A stretch of 44,748 nt of DNA from Planctomycetota bacterium (GCA_002746535.1 NVWA01000007.1:50619-95366); one strand, 5' to 3'. Shown: positions 1 to 10,700, counted from the first letter of the stretch. A program made the numbers and translations. Notes: a model not told the origin generated them from the sequence alone.

Positions 1-1076
1 AATTCATCGATTGTATGGGCAACAGTAATACTGCCTGGTCCAAAAACAATCGAAGGTAAATTATGAGGTGCCAAAGCTTGTGCATCAGTTGCATATGAAG
101 CTACTTCAAAAGTTGTGTTCTGAAAATGATTTAGACAACACTGATGAATATGAGAACAACAAGGGAAATCTTTTTCCGTATACATCGCCATGGCATCTAG
201 ATGTGGTGAATTAATTTTATAATCATTATCATCAATATCTGACAATGCGTCTTTCACCCATTTAAAAACATCTTCAACAGATTGACCTGGAATTGTTCGA
301 ACGTCAATATCTATCGTACAATGATCCGGAACAGCATTAACCGATATACCGCCTTTTATAGTGCCTGGATTTATCGTAGGAGAACCTAATTCATCATGTT
401 TAATTTTAGGCAATACATTATTCCCTAACGCTTCCAAATTAGTTAATATTTTAGCCATAGTGTACAGAGCATTTTTACCTAAATGTGGCAATGATGAATG
501 GCAACTTCTCCCAAATGTCTCTAAGTGAAACCGCACTGCACCCTTATGGGCATGTATCAAATTTAATTCTGTAGGCTCACCTAAAATTGAAAAATCAGGT
601 CTTAAACCTTTATCATCTATTAATGAATGCGCTCCTAATGCATGAAGTTCTTCATCTACAGTACCTGCTAAAACAATTGACCATTCAATACTTTTTCTTT
701 CATTCTGCAATTCCTCAATCGCACAAAGAAACATTGCCATGGATGACTTTGTATCACAGCTACCTCTACCTAATATTTTATTATTTTTAATTATTGGATC
801 GAAAGGATTTTCCATTCCTTCAACAGGAACTGTATCTAAATGAGAATCTAAAAGCAGTAACGGCTTTCCCTTTTTTTCTAGATAACCAAGAATATTCGGT
901 CGACCAGCAGTCACCTCATACCTTTCGATGGAACATCCGAGTTTTTTGAATTGTGATTCAACAAAATCTGCTAAATGAGATTCATAATAAATGTCTCCCT
1001 TAACATCTAAACCCATAGGATTAACACTAGGTATAGCTACCATATCTTGAACAAGTTGAACTTCTTTTGTAGTCAT
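1..1076 (-). CDS. M20 family metallopeptidase (ArgE/DapE/CPG2-like), 3' end off the window
   Basis: The frame is open from the ATG at 1076 to the left edge (358 codons), so the C-terminus is missing. The translation starts MTTKEVQLVQDMVAIPSVNP, the usual opening of M20 deacetylases and peptidases. Metal-site residues are visible: H79 and D81 in DSHLDTV, D108 in GRGSCDTK, and the acidic D141-E142-E143 (DEE). GEPT and a central dimerisation-type segment (GTIKGGISVNAVPDHCTIDIDVRT) follow, and a late His lies in TVAHTIDE. The family uses two zinc ions to hydrolyse N-acyl amino acids, succinyl-diaminopimelate or small peptides in the cytosol; which substrate applies cannot be told here. The next gene downstream is outside the window. 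Family call is firm, substrate is open. Confidence 0.93.
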   Translation of the reverse strand, partial: MTTKEVQLVQDMVAIPSVNPMGLDVKGDIYYESHLADFVESQFKKLGCSIERYEVTAGRPNILGYLEKKGKPLLLLDSHLDTVPVEGMENPFDPIIKNNKILGRGSCDTKSSMAMFLCAIEELQNERKSIEWSIVLAGTVDEELHALGAHSLIDDKGLRPDFSILGEPTELNLIHAHKGAVRFHLETFGRSCHSSLPHLGKNALYTMAKILTNLEALGNNVLPKIKHDELGSPTINPGTIKGGISVNAVPDHCTIDIDVRTIPGQSVEDVFKWVKDALSDIDDNDYKINSPHLDAMAMYTEKDFPCCSHIHQCCLNHFQNTTFEVASYATDAQALAPHNLPSIVFGPGSITVAHTIDE

Positions 1077-1165
1077 AAGAAACTTTCAGAATTAAAATAA
1101 TGTAGAATAAAAGGAAGAACCATAACGTCAATCTATTTTATGAGCGATTCCAATTTATAGTACAG

Positions 1166-1320
1166 AGAGCTTCCAGCTCTGGATTCAAAAAAACAGAACG
1201 CTCTTTTACTATGTTCGTGAGTAACTTAATACTATCTAAATTTGACTTTATTAGATAAAATAATTTATAGAATTTCAAATCGAGAGAACATCGCTGTCGG
1301 GGCAGAATCCATTTCTGCCC
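1166..1320. repeat. Pair of intergenic palindromes with TCC loops
   Basis: Two hairpins sit in a non-coding stretch. At 1166-1180 AGAGCT and AGCTCT flank a TCC loop; at 1300-1320 GGGCAGAA and TTCTGCCC flank TCCAT. A third one at 1361-1380 has GGA in its loop and is listed as a terminator. The shared TCC/GGA centre with unrelated stems suggests one class of intergenic element rather than three independent terminators. Confidence 0.6.
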
Positions 1321-1360
1321 TAAAATTCCTAGCAATCTATTAACACAACATTTGAATTGC

Positions 1361-1380
1361 AAAAAGCAGGATGCTTTTTT
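1361..1380 (-). terminator. Rho-independent-type terminator of the gene ending at 1382
   Basis: AAAAAGCA and TGCTTTTT pair around a GGA loop, directly after the stop codon of the minus-strand gene. Read on the minus strand the stem ends in TTTTT. The stem is AT-rich, so strength is uncertain. Confidence 0.55.
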
Positions 1381-1381
1381 A

Positions 1382-2161
1382 CTATGACGATGTGATAAAC
1401 AATTTTTCGCGATGTTTCAATTCATCTAATGCAAAACGAACTATATTATAACCCATTGAAAGCATTTCAAGAATTTCAGTCAATCCAGATTCTTTGGCAA
1501 CTTTAGATTCAGAAGCTGATTTAAAAAATTTCTCACCAAAACTTGCATAATATTCACAGCCTACCAACCGTTTACCATAACGGTATTTATTTTGCACATA
1601 CTCTTTATACAACGAGGTCAAACATAAGGTATAGTTTCCAATAAAAGCTTGAATATAGAACCCATCTGAGGGCGAAGCACTCTCTAATTTCTGAATTAAA
1701 TCTGTAATATAAATCCACCCATTTTGAGTTTTCTCTGGATCGTTCATTTTTGAAGAAGATGAAAAAAACGAAAGCATATTTGCGAGATATAAATGCAATG
1801 AAATATTATTTAACAAATCTTCTATTTGTTCCTCTTGCCAAATTAATCGACCTCTTGATTCTTTATAATCATTGACTCGATCTTGAAATTCATCTTCTCT
1901 GCTGTAAGCAATAAAAGCGTGACGAACAATTATTAAGAAGAATAAAAAAGGAGACACAAGCAAAACAACATTTTCTTTATTAGTCAATGCTCGCAAAACT
2001 TTTTCATCGTCAATCATTTGCAACAACGCTTCTGGATCTTGCCTAATGTATTGAACGATAGGAGTAATATCTTTGTGTTTTGTTGCGTAAGATTCAGCTA
2101 TAAACTGAAGGTCAATTTCGGAAAAGTCGTTTAACGACAGGGCATTCATATAGGTGCGCAT
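1382..2161 (-). CDS. Hypothetical protein with one hydrophobic segment
   Basis: No family is recognised. The 259-residue product starts MRTYMNALSLND; AGGA stands 7 bases before the ATG, which supports this start. Residues about 63-85 (ENVVLLVSPFLFFLIIVRHAF) are strongly hydrophobic and could be one membrane span or a buried helix. The rest is predicted helical, with a charged stretch (SREDEFQDRVNDYKESRGR) after the hydrophobic part. It is a single gene, transcribed away from the gene at 2562 and ending at a hairpin. A membrane-associated or intracellular helical protein are both possible. Confidence 0.75.
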   Translation of the reverse strand: MRTYMNALSLNDFSEIDLQFIAESYATKHKDITPIVQYIRQDPEALLQMIDDEKVLRALTNKENVVLLVSPFLFFLIIVRHAFIAYSREDEFQDRVNDYKESRGRLIWQEEQIEDLLNNISLHLYLANMLSFFSSSSKMNDPEKTQNGWIYITDLIQKLESASPSDGFYIQAFIGNYTLCLTSLYKEYVQNKYRYGKRLVGCEYYASFGEKFFKSASESKVAKESGLTEILEMLSMGYNIVRFALDELKHREKLFITSS

Positions 2162-2561
2162 CAGTCATCCTCATAAAGGTTTATTAATTACCTAAAACAG
2201 AATAAAGCTAACTTATATATCGGACTTATTTGATCTACTAATAAACCATAACACATTAATCTAGCTTTGATAAAAGTAGTTTACTCTACAAATTGGTAAA
2301 ATTAAAGATAGTTTTCTAATAGAAACTTAATATGCCATTAATTTCAAAATTGGTCTTTTACCGATACCAATAAAATTATGACTGATAATTTAATTAAGAT
2401 AATTTTAACTTCAAACATAAACCCTTTCAATAAAACTTGCCCAAAAAGAATCGATTAAATTTTTAAAATCACGGTTATTCTATCCCTTACAATACACGGT
2501 CTTCTAGATAGAATGAATTCAAATGCGATCAAATTCAACTAATTAAATAAGAAATATTAAG
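2162..2561. other. AT-rich divergent intergenic region
   Basis: 400 bases between two divergent genes, so it should hold both promoters. The sequence is very AT-rich and I see no clear promoter boxes, operator palindrome or RNA structure in it. Confidence 0.5.
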
Positions 2562-3245
2562 ATGGCTGCTAATAACGAATGGTTAGATTTTTTTTCTACT
2601 GTACATACTTCCAAAGGTATATACAGACAACCCAAATTCGCAATTCATGATTTTTTAGAAACTGGAGAAAGAGAAGCCACTCCAGAACCTCCACCGGTGG
2701 ATGTTTCAACACCTATTGCCACAGTAACAAAACCAAATCCTATAATAAAGCCCTTTGTTGCTCCACCTCCTAAGCCAAAATTGCCCCCTAGTTCTACAAT
2801 TATGGTTACCGAATCAAAAATAATTTCTGCCGAGTCGACCATCTTAGAATCAAAAAATGCAGAAACAGTTTCAGAAAGAGAAACTTCTGTAATATATAAA
2901 AGTGATGCCTCAACTATCATTGAGGATTCGGATGATACTATTTGTGATAAAAGCGAAGATCCAGAATTTAGTGAAAAACTTGAAAAAGCGATTGAGGTTT
3001 TTAAAAAAGGATTGCCTTCAGGGCAAAAATTCAAAATTGCGATTCCTTATGCCATCAATTTAATCAAACCTGCAGATGGAAAAGAAGAACTATGGTTTGA
3101 AGCCCTGAAATATGACGAAATTGGTAAGCAACTTCATTTAAAACTAATAGGGATACCAGACAAAGTAAAATATTTAAAAGAAGGCAGCATCATTAAACCT
3201 ACACTTGAAAAGATCCAAAAGTTTTACTTTCAGGATGAATCATAA
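2562..3245 (+). CDS. Hypothetical protein with proline-rich linker
   Basis: The 227-residue product is not recognised. Residues 1-35 form a short N-terminal segment (MAANNEWLDFFSTVHTSKG). About 40-80 is a proline-rich linker (TPEPPPVDVSTP, PFVAPPPKPKLPP). About 80-125 is acidic and Ser/Thr-rich. Residues 130-227 look like a small folded domain (GQKFKIAIPYAINLIKPADG, LHLKLIGIPDKVKYLKEGS). There is no signal peptide. The low-complexity middle suggests a tethered or docking protein. It lies 184 bp before the histidine kinase on the same strand; a functional link is possible but unproven. Confidence 0.75.
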   Translation: MAANNEWLDFFSTVHTSKGIYRQPKFAIHDFLETGEREATPEPPPVDVSTPIATVTKPNPIIKPFVAPPPKPKLPPSSTIMVTESKIISAESTILESKNAETVSERETSVIYKSDASTIIEDSDDTICDKSEDPEFSEKLEKAIEVFKKGLPSGQKFKIAIPYAINLIKPADGKEELWFEALKYDEIGKQLHLKLIGIPDKVKYLKEGSIIKPTLEKIQKFYFQDES

Positions 3246-3429
3246 TTAAAGAGTTCATCTGCCTACAATACTTCCATATCATAAAGTATAGATCATTTGT
3301 ATTTTCCAATTGAAAATGATTTCGAACTTTTAGATGTCATACACTACTTAAAATCAATAATGTTTTCAAGTTAGATCTAATCTTGTAAAATGGTGTATTT
3401 ATTTAATTAAGAAAAGCAAAATCCAGTTC

Positions 3430-5097
3430 ATGCCAGTTAAAAACAAAAATTATATCTCAACTAGATTACCGTTTTTCGCAATTGCCATCCTGGTTGTTCT
3501 TGCTGTAATACCGACTGCTTTAATAGCATTAAACTACAACCCATTATCTTTTTTTTATAAACAAAATTTCTATTCAAATTTGCCAATTCTTAAAAACGAG
3601 TCTTTCAACGGTATCAATTTAAGTTATTTAATTGTTATCCAATGGTCCTCATTTTTACTATCCATTTTTGCCGGAACATTATCTCTAACAAAATATTATA
3701 GTACCAAAGAAAACAGTGCCTTATTATTAGCAATGTTTTTTATCTCATCAGGTTTTAACGATTTATTCTATATTATCACTTGTTGTGGGATTTTTGGTGA
3801 CAGCAATAGTATCGAAATATTAATACCCTTCATATGGTTTATTAATAGAACTATAACAGCTCTCATTTTTGCAGGATGCTCCTTTGCTCTATTATTCAGA
3901 ATATACATAAGAATAAAAGTTAATGCCATTATCATTGCGATATTTGTCATAGCCAATTTGGTCGTTATGTATTTGATATATTCATCAATTGCCATTCAAC
4001 AAAAATTACCTTTAATGATCGACAGTAAAAGTTTGATCAAAAATTATTGGGAGTTCATACCACTTACAATATCACTACTTTCTTGCGTATTATTATTTAT
4101 TATTTATAAAAGAAATTCCACCATATTTAATCACTCGATCTTTATCATTTCCATAGTTTATTTGTTACCGCAAATCCATCTCCTAGTTGGGGTAAGTGAG
4201 TTAAGCAGTATCCCCTTTCTAGGTTCACATTATTTAAAAGTTCTTATTTATGCACTGCCATGTTATGGCCTAATTCTAGATTACTTTGATACTATTAGAA
4301 GAGCATATGCAACCAGTGATGCCAAAACTTCATTTCTTGCGAACATGAGTCACGAGATAAGAACTCCAATTAACGGGATCTTATGTACCAGCGAAATGTT
4401 AATGGATGATGATGATGGAAATTTGAATGACGATGAAAAAGAAAACTTAGAAATCATACAAGAATCTGCCAATGCATTATTAAGTATAGTCAATAATATA
4501 TTAGAATTCTCTAAAGTTGAAAAAGGTGAGGTACAACTAGACAACCTACCTTATTCACTGAATAATTTAACTCAATTTGTTTATAATTCTTTCAACAATT
4601 TAGCTCAATCTAAAAAATTATTTTTTAATGTACAAATAGACGAGAATTTACCTGATATTATTATTGGCGACTTGTTTCGTGTTAAACAAATTCTCATGAA
4701 TTTAGTAGGTAACGCGATGAAATTCACTGAACAAGGAAGTATCTCTATCCTTGTTAAAAAAGTAATCGAAGACGGCCACCCACGTTTACACTTTTCTGTA
4801 AAAGATACAGGAATTGGAATTAAAAAAGACAACTTCTCTAAACTCTTTTTAGAATTCAATCAATTGGATAATTCAGTCACAAGAAAATTTGGCGGTACAG
4901 GCTTAGGACTTTCTATCTGCAGGAATCTTGCAAAACTAATGAAAGGTAAAATCCATATTCGAAGCGACTTTGGCAATGGATCCACATTTACTTTATCTCT
5001 ACCCCTTGATTTACCAATCCAAAAAGATCAAATGAATATCGATCAAGATACACCTGACAATCTTTCAGACAATGCAAATCTAAATAATAATATTTAG
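3430..5097 (+). CDS. Membrane sensor histidine kinase (multi-TM, HisKA, HATPase_c)
   Basis: The first 290 or so residues contain about eight hydrophobic spans and no obvious periplasmic domain, so sensing is probably within the membrane. A HisKA dimerisation domain follows with the phospho-acceptor H308 in SFLANMSHEIRTPING. The HATPase_c domain shows the N box (LMNLVGNAMKFTEQG, about 423), G1 box DTGIGI (D459) and G2 box GGTGLGLSI (about 488). The C-terminus is a short polar tail; the receiver domain often fused to this kinase class is absent, so phosphate must pass to a separate partner. No response regulator gene is in the window, making this an orphan kinase. No strong ribosome binding site precedes the ATG. 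Confidence 0.95.
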   Translation: MPVKNKNYISTRLPFFAIAILVVLAVIPTALIALNYNPLSFFYKQNFYSNLPILKNESFNGINLSYLIVIQWSSFLLSIFAGTLSLTKYYSTKENSALLLAMFFISSGFNDLFYIITCCGIFGDSNSIEILIPFIWFINRTITALIFAGCSFALLFRIYIRIKVNAIIIAIFVIANLVVMYLIYSSIAIQQKLPLMIDSKSLIKNYWEFIPLTISLLSCVLLFIIYKRNSTIFNHSIFIISIVYLLPQIHLLVGVSELSSIPFLGSHYLKVLIYALPCYGLILDYFDTIRRAYATSDAKTSFLANMSHEIRTPINGILCTSEMLMDDDDGNLNDDEKENLEIIQESANALLSIVNNILEFSKVEKGEVQLDNLPYSLNNLTQFVYNSFNNLAQSKKLFFNVQIDENLPDIIIGDLFRVKQILMNLVGNAMKFTEQGSISILVKKVIEDGHPRLHFSVKDTGIGIKKDNFSKLFLEFNQLDNSVTRKFGGTGLGLSICRNLAKLMKGKIHIRSDFGNGSTFTLSLPLDLPIQKDQMNIDQDTPDNLSDNANLNNNI

Positions 5098-5255
5098 CAT
5101 TTTTGAAACGAATATAATTATTATCGCAGAATCAAAAACGATTTTATATACCAGAAGTATAAGCGGTAGGTCACAAAATATCTAATCATTAAAAAAGGTA
5201 AATCACTCATAAGCATCTACTAGAATAGTTATGAAACAAAACTCACAGCACGAAA

Positions 5256-5648
5256 CTATTTCTGCACTGCTATCCCGATTTTTTTAAACCCCACCTTTTT
5301 AGCCAATTGCCATATCTTCACAGTAGCCCCAAGCTCACTGCCAGCATCACCTCTTATTAATATCTTAGATTTTATCTTATCTATACCTTCTAATTTTTTC
5401 TGTAGTGCCTCTATATCAACAACTTCGTTCTTAAAAATAATTTTATTAGAAGAGGTGATTGTAATCGAAATCGTTTTATTATTTTCTATTTCCGACTTAC
5501 CCGAAGCCGATGGTAAATTTACCGGAATATCTGAGACTGCCTCTTCAGGCATCGTCAGCATAAAAAAGATCAACAACAAAAACATCACATCAATGAGCGG
5601 TGTTAATTCAAGAATATTTTTCTTACTTTTATACTGAGGTAAATTCAT
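5256..5648 (-). CDS. exbD: ExbD/TolR biopolymer transport protein
   Basis: At 130 residues this has normal ExbD length. The N-terminal cytoplasmic segment is followed by one membrane span starting ELTPLIDVMFLLLIFFML, with the family's essential Asp (LIDVMF). A periplasmic domain follows (NKTISITITSSNKIIFKNEV, later ILIRGDAGSELG). With ExbB it forms a proton-driven stator that energises TonB- or TolA-type transport across the envelope. Its start overlaps the end of exbB by 4 bp (ATGA type), so the two are translationally coupled. No tonB or receptor gene is nearby. Confidence 0.94.
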   Translation of the reverse strand: MNLPQYKSKKNILELTPLIDVMFLLLIFFMLTMPEEAVSDIPVNLPSASGKSEIENNKTISITITSSNKIIFKNEVVDIEALQKKLEGIDKIKSKILIRGDAGSELGATVKIWQLAKKVGFKKIGIAVQK

Positions 5649-6280
5649 GAATCACTATCACGATTTTCGAGGATCAAATCAATCATCTCATAAGAGATTT
5701 TCTCTAACAAAAGGGTCAGACGCTCTACATAACTAGTCAAATAGCTATAACCCATATACACAGGAATCGCTACACTCAAACCTAACACCGTCGTTATCAA
5801 TGCTTTTTTAATTCCACCAGCAATCACAGATGGCCCATAAACGCCTTTACCCGCTTCTGCAAATGCTTCGATTTCACCAAAAGAAGTCAACATCCCAAAG
5901 ACAGTACCTAGCAATCCAAGCAATGGGGCAATGGTAACAATCACCGAAAGTATATTTAAATTTTTCCAATAATGAGGAACTTCAATAGAAGAGGTTTCTT
6001 CAAGCTTATTTTTCAAAACTATTTTTTTATGTGTCTTTTTATTTATGATTTCAAAAAATAATCGACCGGCAATCGAGTTACTACTATCGGCTGCTTCCAG
6101 TGCTCCTTTAAAATCTTTTCTATTTAAGTCATCTTCCAATTCATTTCTTAAATCAATCAAAGATTTTTTCTCTTTCATCAACGAAAATAATCTTTCAACA
6201 AAGACACTTATCGCAACCACAGCTAAAAACATTATGAACCAGGAAATAGGTCCTCCATGTTCAATAATTTCTCTTATCAT
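5645..6280 (-). CDS. exbB: ExbB/TolQ/MotA family proton channel protein
   Basis: 211 residues with a short N-terminus, a first membrane span (WFIMFLAVVAISVFVERLF), a long cytoplasmic stretch, and two further spans in the conserved part (LNILSVIVTIAPLLGLLGTV, then ALITTVLGLSVAIPVYMGY). The TIAPLLGLLGTVFGM and GI..AL.TT.LGL.VAIP motifs are hallmarks of the family. It precedes exbD in a two-gene operon. Without a neighbouring tonB, tolA or receptor gene the energised system cannot be named; ExbB rather than TolQ is chosen from the general pattern. Confidence 0.93.
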   Translation of the reverse strand: MIREIIEHGGPISWFIMFLAVVAISVFVERLFSLMKEKKSLIDLRNELEDDLNRKDFKGALEAADSSNSIAGRLFFEIINKKTHKKIVLKNKLEETSSIEVPHYWKNLNILSVIVTIAPLLGLLGTVFGMLTSFGEIEAFAEAGKGVYGPSVIAGGIKKALITTVLGLSVAIPVYMGYSYLTSYVERLTLLLEKISYEMIDLILENRDSDS

Positions 6281-6305
6281 ATTTTATTAAATCCTTGATT
6301 TCATA

Positions 6306-6785
6306 TTAAATGTGACACCCACCACCACCATTTTTCATAAAATATTTCTGATGGTATTCTTCTGCTTTATAAAATGTAGACTTAGACGATATTTCAGTCA
6401 CAACAGGTTCGTTAAGATCACCACTACCATCCAATTGACTTTTGCTTTCAATTGCTAATGTTTCTTGTTCAGAATTATGAAAATAAATGACCGAACGATA
6501 TTGGCTTCCAACATCAGGACCTTGCCTATTCAATGTCGTTGGATTATGGCATTTCCAAAAAACTTCTAACAACTGGTTATAGGTAATTATAGAAGAGTCA
6601 AATACGAGCTCAATGACTTCAGCATGGTTTGTTTCTTTATAACAGACATCTTCATAAGTAGGGTTAATCGTACTACCACCTTCATATCCCACAGCTGTTT
6701 CTAAAACACCTTTAGTTGTGCGAAATATTTCTTCAACACCCCAAAAACATCCTGCTCCAAAAGTAGCCTTTTCATCTGTAGACAT
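6306..6785 (-). CDS. msrA: Peptide-methionine (S)-S-oxide reductase MsrA
   Basis: The 159-residue product carries the GCFWG active-site motif with catalytic Cys13, plus [34 protein letters not shown] and the final [12 protein letters not shown]-terminal Cys157 in GGGGCHI is probably the resolving cysteine. The enzyme reduces methionine S-sulfoxide in oxidised proteins using thioredoxin. GAGGGG stands 5-6 bases before the ATG and supports the start. It lies 25 bp upstream of exbB on the same strand, so one transcript is possible. Confidence 0.97.
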   Translation of the reverse strand: MSTDEKATFGAGCFWGVEEIFRTTKGVLETAVGYEGGSTINPTYEDVCYKETNHAEVIELVFDSSIITYNQLLEVFWKCHNPTTLNRQGPDVGSQYRSVIYFHNSEQETLAIESKSQLDGSGDLNEPVVTEISSKSTFYKAEEYHQKYFMKNGGGGCHI

Positions 6786-7000
6786 CTAAACCCCTCGCTT
6801 TTATATCATAAACATAATGAACAATCCAAAGGACTGTAGAATAAGCTTTGTGAGTATAATATTAAAACTCAAAAACTCTAAATACTTTAATTGTTGCTAA
6901 TATAATTAATCATTTATACCTTGATTAGAACTCGAAAAAAAATAAAATTCAGCCCCTCAAAATAGCAAATATTACAATTACAGCCGTTTTGATTCAAATT

Positions 7001-7085
<85 letters not shown>

Positions 7086-7352
7086 TTTTTTTTTAACATT
7101 CTGATATACATATAACGGCTGTTCACGAAACAACAAAAGTATTATTATTTTCAAGTTTAATCTAAGATCTGATCTCCCATTCTGCTCCATAATTAATTCC
7201 ACATTGCTATCTCAATAAACTTGCCTATGAAACCATCTTATTTTAAATCTGATTCAAAATAGACATTCATAGCCATAAAAAATGTTGCATAAATTTATAA
7301 TTGTTACTATCCTACAGGTAATTTCAGATTAAAATATCTAGGGAAACCCCCT

Positions 7353-7547
7353 ATGGCAATAACAATGACAAAAGATCACCATAAAGACATTACAAGCAAA
7401 GAAGAATTAGATAGGCGACTAATGCAATTAGAAATTTATATTCATCCAAAGAAACTAGAACCAGAAGATATCGATGCATCGCTGAAAAACCTAGTTCTCA
7501 AATATTATGAAACCTGGGAAAATTATAGAAACATAAGAGATTCTTAA
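7353..7547 (+). CDS. Small hypothetical protein
   Basis: 64 residues starting MAITMTKDHHKDITSKEELD. It is charged, predicted mostly helical, with no signal peptide or membrane span, and not recognised. AGGG lies about 10 bases before the ATG. Composition looks like real protein (no low-complexity bias), but the short length leaves doubt. It converges with the large kinase gene; the hairpins that follow could end both transcripts. Confidence 0.5.
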   Translation: MAITMTKDHHKDITSKEELDRRLMQLEIYIHPKKLEPEDIDASLKNLVLKYYETWENYRNIRDS

Positions 7548-7602
7548 ATATTAATTTTTGAGTCGTTATATTTTTTTTCTTTATTTTTTTAATTTTAAAA
7601 TA

Positions 7603-7782
7603 AATCACAATCCTGGAAGCACCGGCAGCTTGCCGGCTTAATTGTTCAATGCATCTAGTCTATTTTTTTAATTTTCTCTTACTCTTCAATATTTGGCAAG
7701 AATAGACAATGCATGCATTGTATCTACAGGTAAATTAAAATGTAAGGGATATTGATTTTGCAGAGACAACGCATGTGTTGTC
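7603..7782. repeat. Cluster of three palindromes between convergent genes
   Basis: A GC-rich hairpin (CCGGCA GCT TGCCGG, 7622-7636) is followed by a perfect 16-base palindrome ACAATGCATGCATTGT (7706-7721) and by GACAACGCATGTGTTGTC (7765-7782). The last two are variants of one pattern, ACAAYGCATGYRTTGT, 59 bp apart. A fragment of it (CAATGCAT) occurs near 7646. They lie between two converging genes and may act as terminators, but the repetition suggests a dispersed repeat family. Confidence 0.6.
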
Positions 7783-7795
7783 TTAAACTGCTGGT

Positions 7796-10700
7796 TTATT
7801 TTTGCAATGATTTTTTATATTCTTTCAATTTCTTCATATACATTTCGAAATTTTTATCGTCCATTTTATTAGGCAATAAAGCAATTGCTTTTTCTTGGAT
7901 TTTTATGGCATCAGGGATTTTATCGCATTCAAAATAAGCCATAGCCAAAATAATTAATACCTTGTGATCTTTCTCGTTAGATATTTTTGCCGCTTTTTCT
8001 GCATGTATCATTGCAACATCCGGATCAATTAGAAAGGGATTCTTGCATGTTAATAGCTCCATAGCATAGTTATATAAGGCATCTGCTGAATTAGGTGACG
8101 CATTAACCCAACGTTTATACACGGAAATTTTTCCTGCCCCATTTTTCTGACCATCCGCAACTTGACCTAGAAGCAAGTAAATTTCGTCTGATTTAAATAG
8201 AGGATCTAACTTAAGTACTTTTTCAAAATTTTCTTTTGCAGAAATAAACTTTTTCACATTCAATAAATATTTCCCGCGTGAATAAAACTCTTTCGCTGTT
8301 TTAAGAGTCTTCTCTAAATTATCTTCCCCATCAATATGATCATTTATTTCCTTAACAAGATCATCATACTTCATTTTTGTATTTTTATAGTCAAGATGAT
8401 TTTCTCCTACACTACTTTTTAAGCTAGCAAGATGATTCTTATAATTAATGATTAAGCCATTTAAGCTTTCTGTGAAAACAGGGTGTGCAACACCAAAAAC
8501 TTTTTTCCTGATTTTTATAGATTCCAAAAATAAGGGCTCAGCCTTTGTATAATAGCCTTGCCTTCCATAAAGATCTGCCAAATTATTTAAGCTAAAGGCA
8601 AAACGAAAGTGGTTTATACCCAGAGCTGCTTTTTGAATTCCCATAGCTTCAACAATATTTTTCTCTGCCTCAGAATACTTCTTTTGCATTTTATACACAA
8701 TAGCCAAATTATTTAAACTGGCTGCATATCCATAATGATCCGCCCCAAGATATTTCTTACGATTTTCTACAATTTGAACATTGATCGATTCCGCTTGCGC
8801 ATACTTCTCTTGTCGATTGTATAGAGATGCTAATCGAATTAAACTATTAAAATATTTGGGGTGTGCCTCATCAAAGGAATTTTTCAACACTTTCACCCCT
8901 TTCAATAGAAAAGATTCAGCCTTTACAAAATCTTTCTTATAAGCATATATAGAGGATAAAGTATTTAAGCTTAAGGCAAAGTCCGGGTGTGACACCCCTA
9001 GGGTCTCTTTTCGTATTTCCATTGACTTTAGAAGAAGTTTCTCTGCCTGAGCATACTTTGATTGCATTAAATAAAGACTCGCTAAATTATCTAGACTATT
9101 AGCATGTTTGGGATGAATAGCGCCAAAGGATTTTTTCTGAATCTCCATTGCTTTTAGAATTAGTGACTCTGCTTTTGAATATTGCTTCATTGATTTATAT
9201 AAACTAGCTAAATAATTTAAACTAGTCGCATAATTTGGATGATTTAAGCCGAAAGCTTTTATTGTTATATCACGAGCCTCCAAAAAAAGTTTTTCAGCAG
9301 CAAGTTTACGACCACGCCTTGAATATAAAACTGCGACACGGTTCATACTAAGTGCAATTTCAGGATGATCCTCTCCAAGAACAGTTTTTCTAATGGCCAA
9401 TGCTCTACGAAAAAGAGGACCAGCTTTTGCATAAAAAGCCTGCGCCCAATAAAGCCCTGCTAAGTCATGCAAACTACTAGCATAATTTTTATGTTTTTTA
9501 CCAAAAACTTTAATTGCAAGTAATTCGGCATCTTTAATGTGTAAGGAAGCCTCATCATACTTACCTAGACCCATGAATACTTGACCAATTGAACTTTGTA
9601 ATCGCCACCTTGTGCGATCATCATCTTTAAATTTTTCCTTAACAACTTTACTCATTTGCTCCATAACATTAAGCAATGTAATATTTTTCCCACCATTTTC
9701 ATTAGGATCCGCTTGTGCTAACATTTCAGTCATAAAGAGGCTAACAGCTTCTGAACGTTTACGCTCTTCTTTAGCTTTTTCCGACTCTATTGTTGCTGTA
9801 TCCCGTGCTAATTCAGTTATTTTTTTCTCTTTTTTAACTTCTTCTAGTGCTATTAATGTTTTCTTCTGAGCTTTAAGAGCATCATTTTTAGCAGCAACAG
9901 CTTTTTCTCCGGCAGCAAATGCCTTTTCCTCTTTATCCAATACCCAAATAAAGGCTCCACTTAAAATAAATATAATTAACACCGCAAGGCCTATCGCAAT
10001 TTTCCTCAATCCACGAACTCGCTTCACTCGTTCCTCTTGCTCGGCTTTTGCGGTTATGACTAATTTTCCTAATGGAGTCGAAAGAAGCCTCGCTTCTCGT
10101 AAAAGAGAACTTGCTTGGGAAAAATCCCCTTTTTGAAAAGCACAATTAGCATAGGCAAGGCGAGCTACAGAAACGCCATTTAAAGCCGCTCCATTATTAT
10201 CCCATAATTTTAGTGATTGTTCAAAGGTAAACATAGCGCGAGCATAATCTGCATAACTCTTTGATTTTGCAGCTGCATAAAGAGCATGATCTGCTTCTTC
10301 AGATAACAAGACACTTTCTGCGTGAGATTGATATTCTCTAATACTATCTTGAAATTCTTTTACAGTTGCAAAACGGTTTTCCGGATCCGTCGACATAGCC
10401 TTAAATGAAACTTTGACAAGTTCACCTTTTTCTTCAATTGGCTGAATTATATTTTGGGCAGCATTAGACAAACACTCCTTAATATTTTTACCCATGTGTG
10501 GTTTTTTCCCACTTAATATTTCATATAGAATGGCACCTAAAAGATACACATCACTTCGGTAGCTACTTTCTAAATTACCACTAGCCATTTCAGGGGCCAT
10601 ATAAGGAGGAGTACCACCTAGCCCAACATCTTTAACACTATCGGCTTTACCCTCGGAAGTTACAGATGCTGCTAAACCCCAGTCCATAACTAACACTTCA

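Noticed and set aside
1138..1362. 74-codon minus-strand frame
   Set aside because: It consists of the intergenic hairpin repeats, and the translation has no protein-like composition.
2645..3034. Antisense frame of 129 codons inside the gene at 2562
   Set aside because: It is a shadow of the proline-rich gene; the plus-strand frame has the better context.
7555..7575. AGTCGTTATAT near 7560 as another attC right box
   Set aside because: It matches the box at P4 but has no left arm or stem, so chance is more likely.
9612..10145. Frames opposite and in other phases of the kinase gene
   Set aside because: They lie within the well-supported kinase coding frame.
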